Under the pieces are notes generated by a model. It did no database searches, was not told where the DNA came from, and saw nothing but the letters and a program-made list of their open reading frames with translations. DNA of 13,982 nucleotides from Planctomycetaceae bacterium (GTDB lineage: Bacteria; Planctomycetota; Planctomycetia; Pirellulales; Pirellulaceae): assembly GCA_007133715.1 (NCBI GenBank), contig SLMF01000602.1, forward strand, positions 1-13,982. The letters run 5' to 3'. The stretch's first letter is position 1, and each line of letters opens with the position of its first letter. A program made the position numbers and the translations under genes. This document shows positions 13,966 through 13,982 of this stretch, piece after piece.

Positions 13966-13982
13966 GGGAGTCGCTGGGGGTC

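Overview
This is a GC-rich bacterial window of 13,982 bases. Most likely it comes from a planctomycete (Planctomycetota, Pirellula-like). That guess rests on the mix of a secreted GH67N/DUF4838-type gene, a large secreted protein of the PVC/planctomycete sort, a parvulin and a multi-sensor histidine kinase with an NtrC-type partner. No rRNA or other taxonomic marker is present, so the assignment is inference. I see no tRNA or rRNA gene, CRISPR array, transposase or phage gene.

Layout. Positions 3-785 (+) hold the 3' part of a SurA-like parvulin peptidyl-prolyl isomerase, open at the left edge. Positions 920-1928 (+) hold a wrecked GH67N/DUF4838 gene: a signal peptide and the start of the N-terminal domain are joined out of frame to the C-terminal DUF4838 part, and the middle is missing. 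Positions 1929-2345 are non-coding. They hold a pair of inverted 34-base repeats around a very GC-rich palindrome, between two converging genes. Positions 6212-2346 (-) are a two-gene unit: an 827-residue secreted protein built from two related halves, then a sugar-phosphate nucleotidyltransferase with a hexapeptide tail. Divergent from it, 6356-9343 (+) encodes a two-component system: a cytoplasmic histidine kinase with two cysteine-containing sensor domains and a sigma-54-dependent response regulator. A small lipoprotein (9743-9357, -) converges on the regulator gene with a 13-base gap.

Positions 13965-10012 (-) are a tightly packed redox pair that ends at a good intrinsic terminator. The first gene fuses a NuoE/HydC-type subunit to a HydB/NuoF-type NADH-binding flavoprotein with two extra 4Fe-4S clusters. 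The second has the NuoG/HydA-type 2Fe-2S N-terminus, but where a hydrogenase or formate dehydrogenase catalytic domain might be expected it carries a GltD-like FAD domain. That domain has lost its NAD(P)-binding Rossmann insert and has Cys in place of the FAD-contacting Asp. Together they look like an NADH-linked iron-sulfur/flavin electron-transfer module, possibly bifurcating, with no hydrogenase in the window. The partner may lie beyond the right edge. This pair is the most interesting part of the window.
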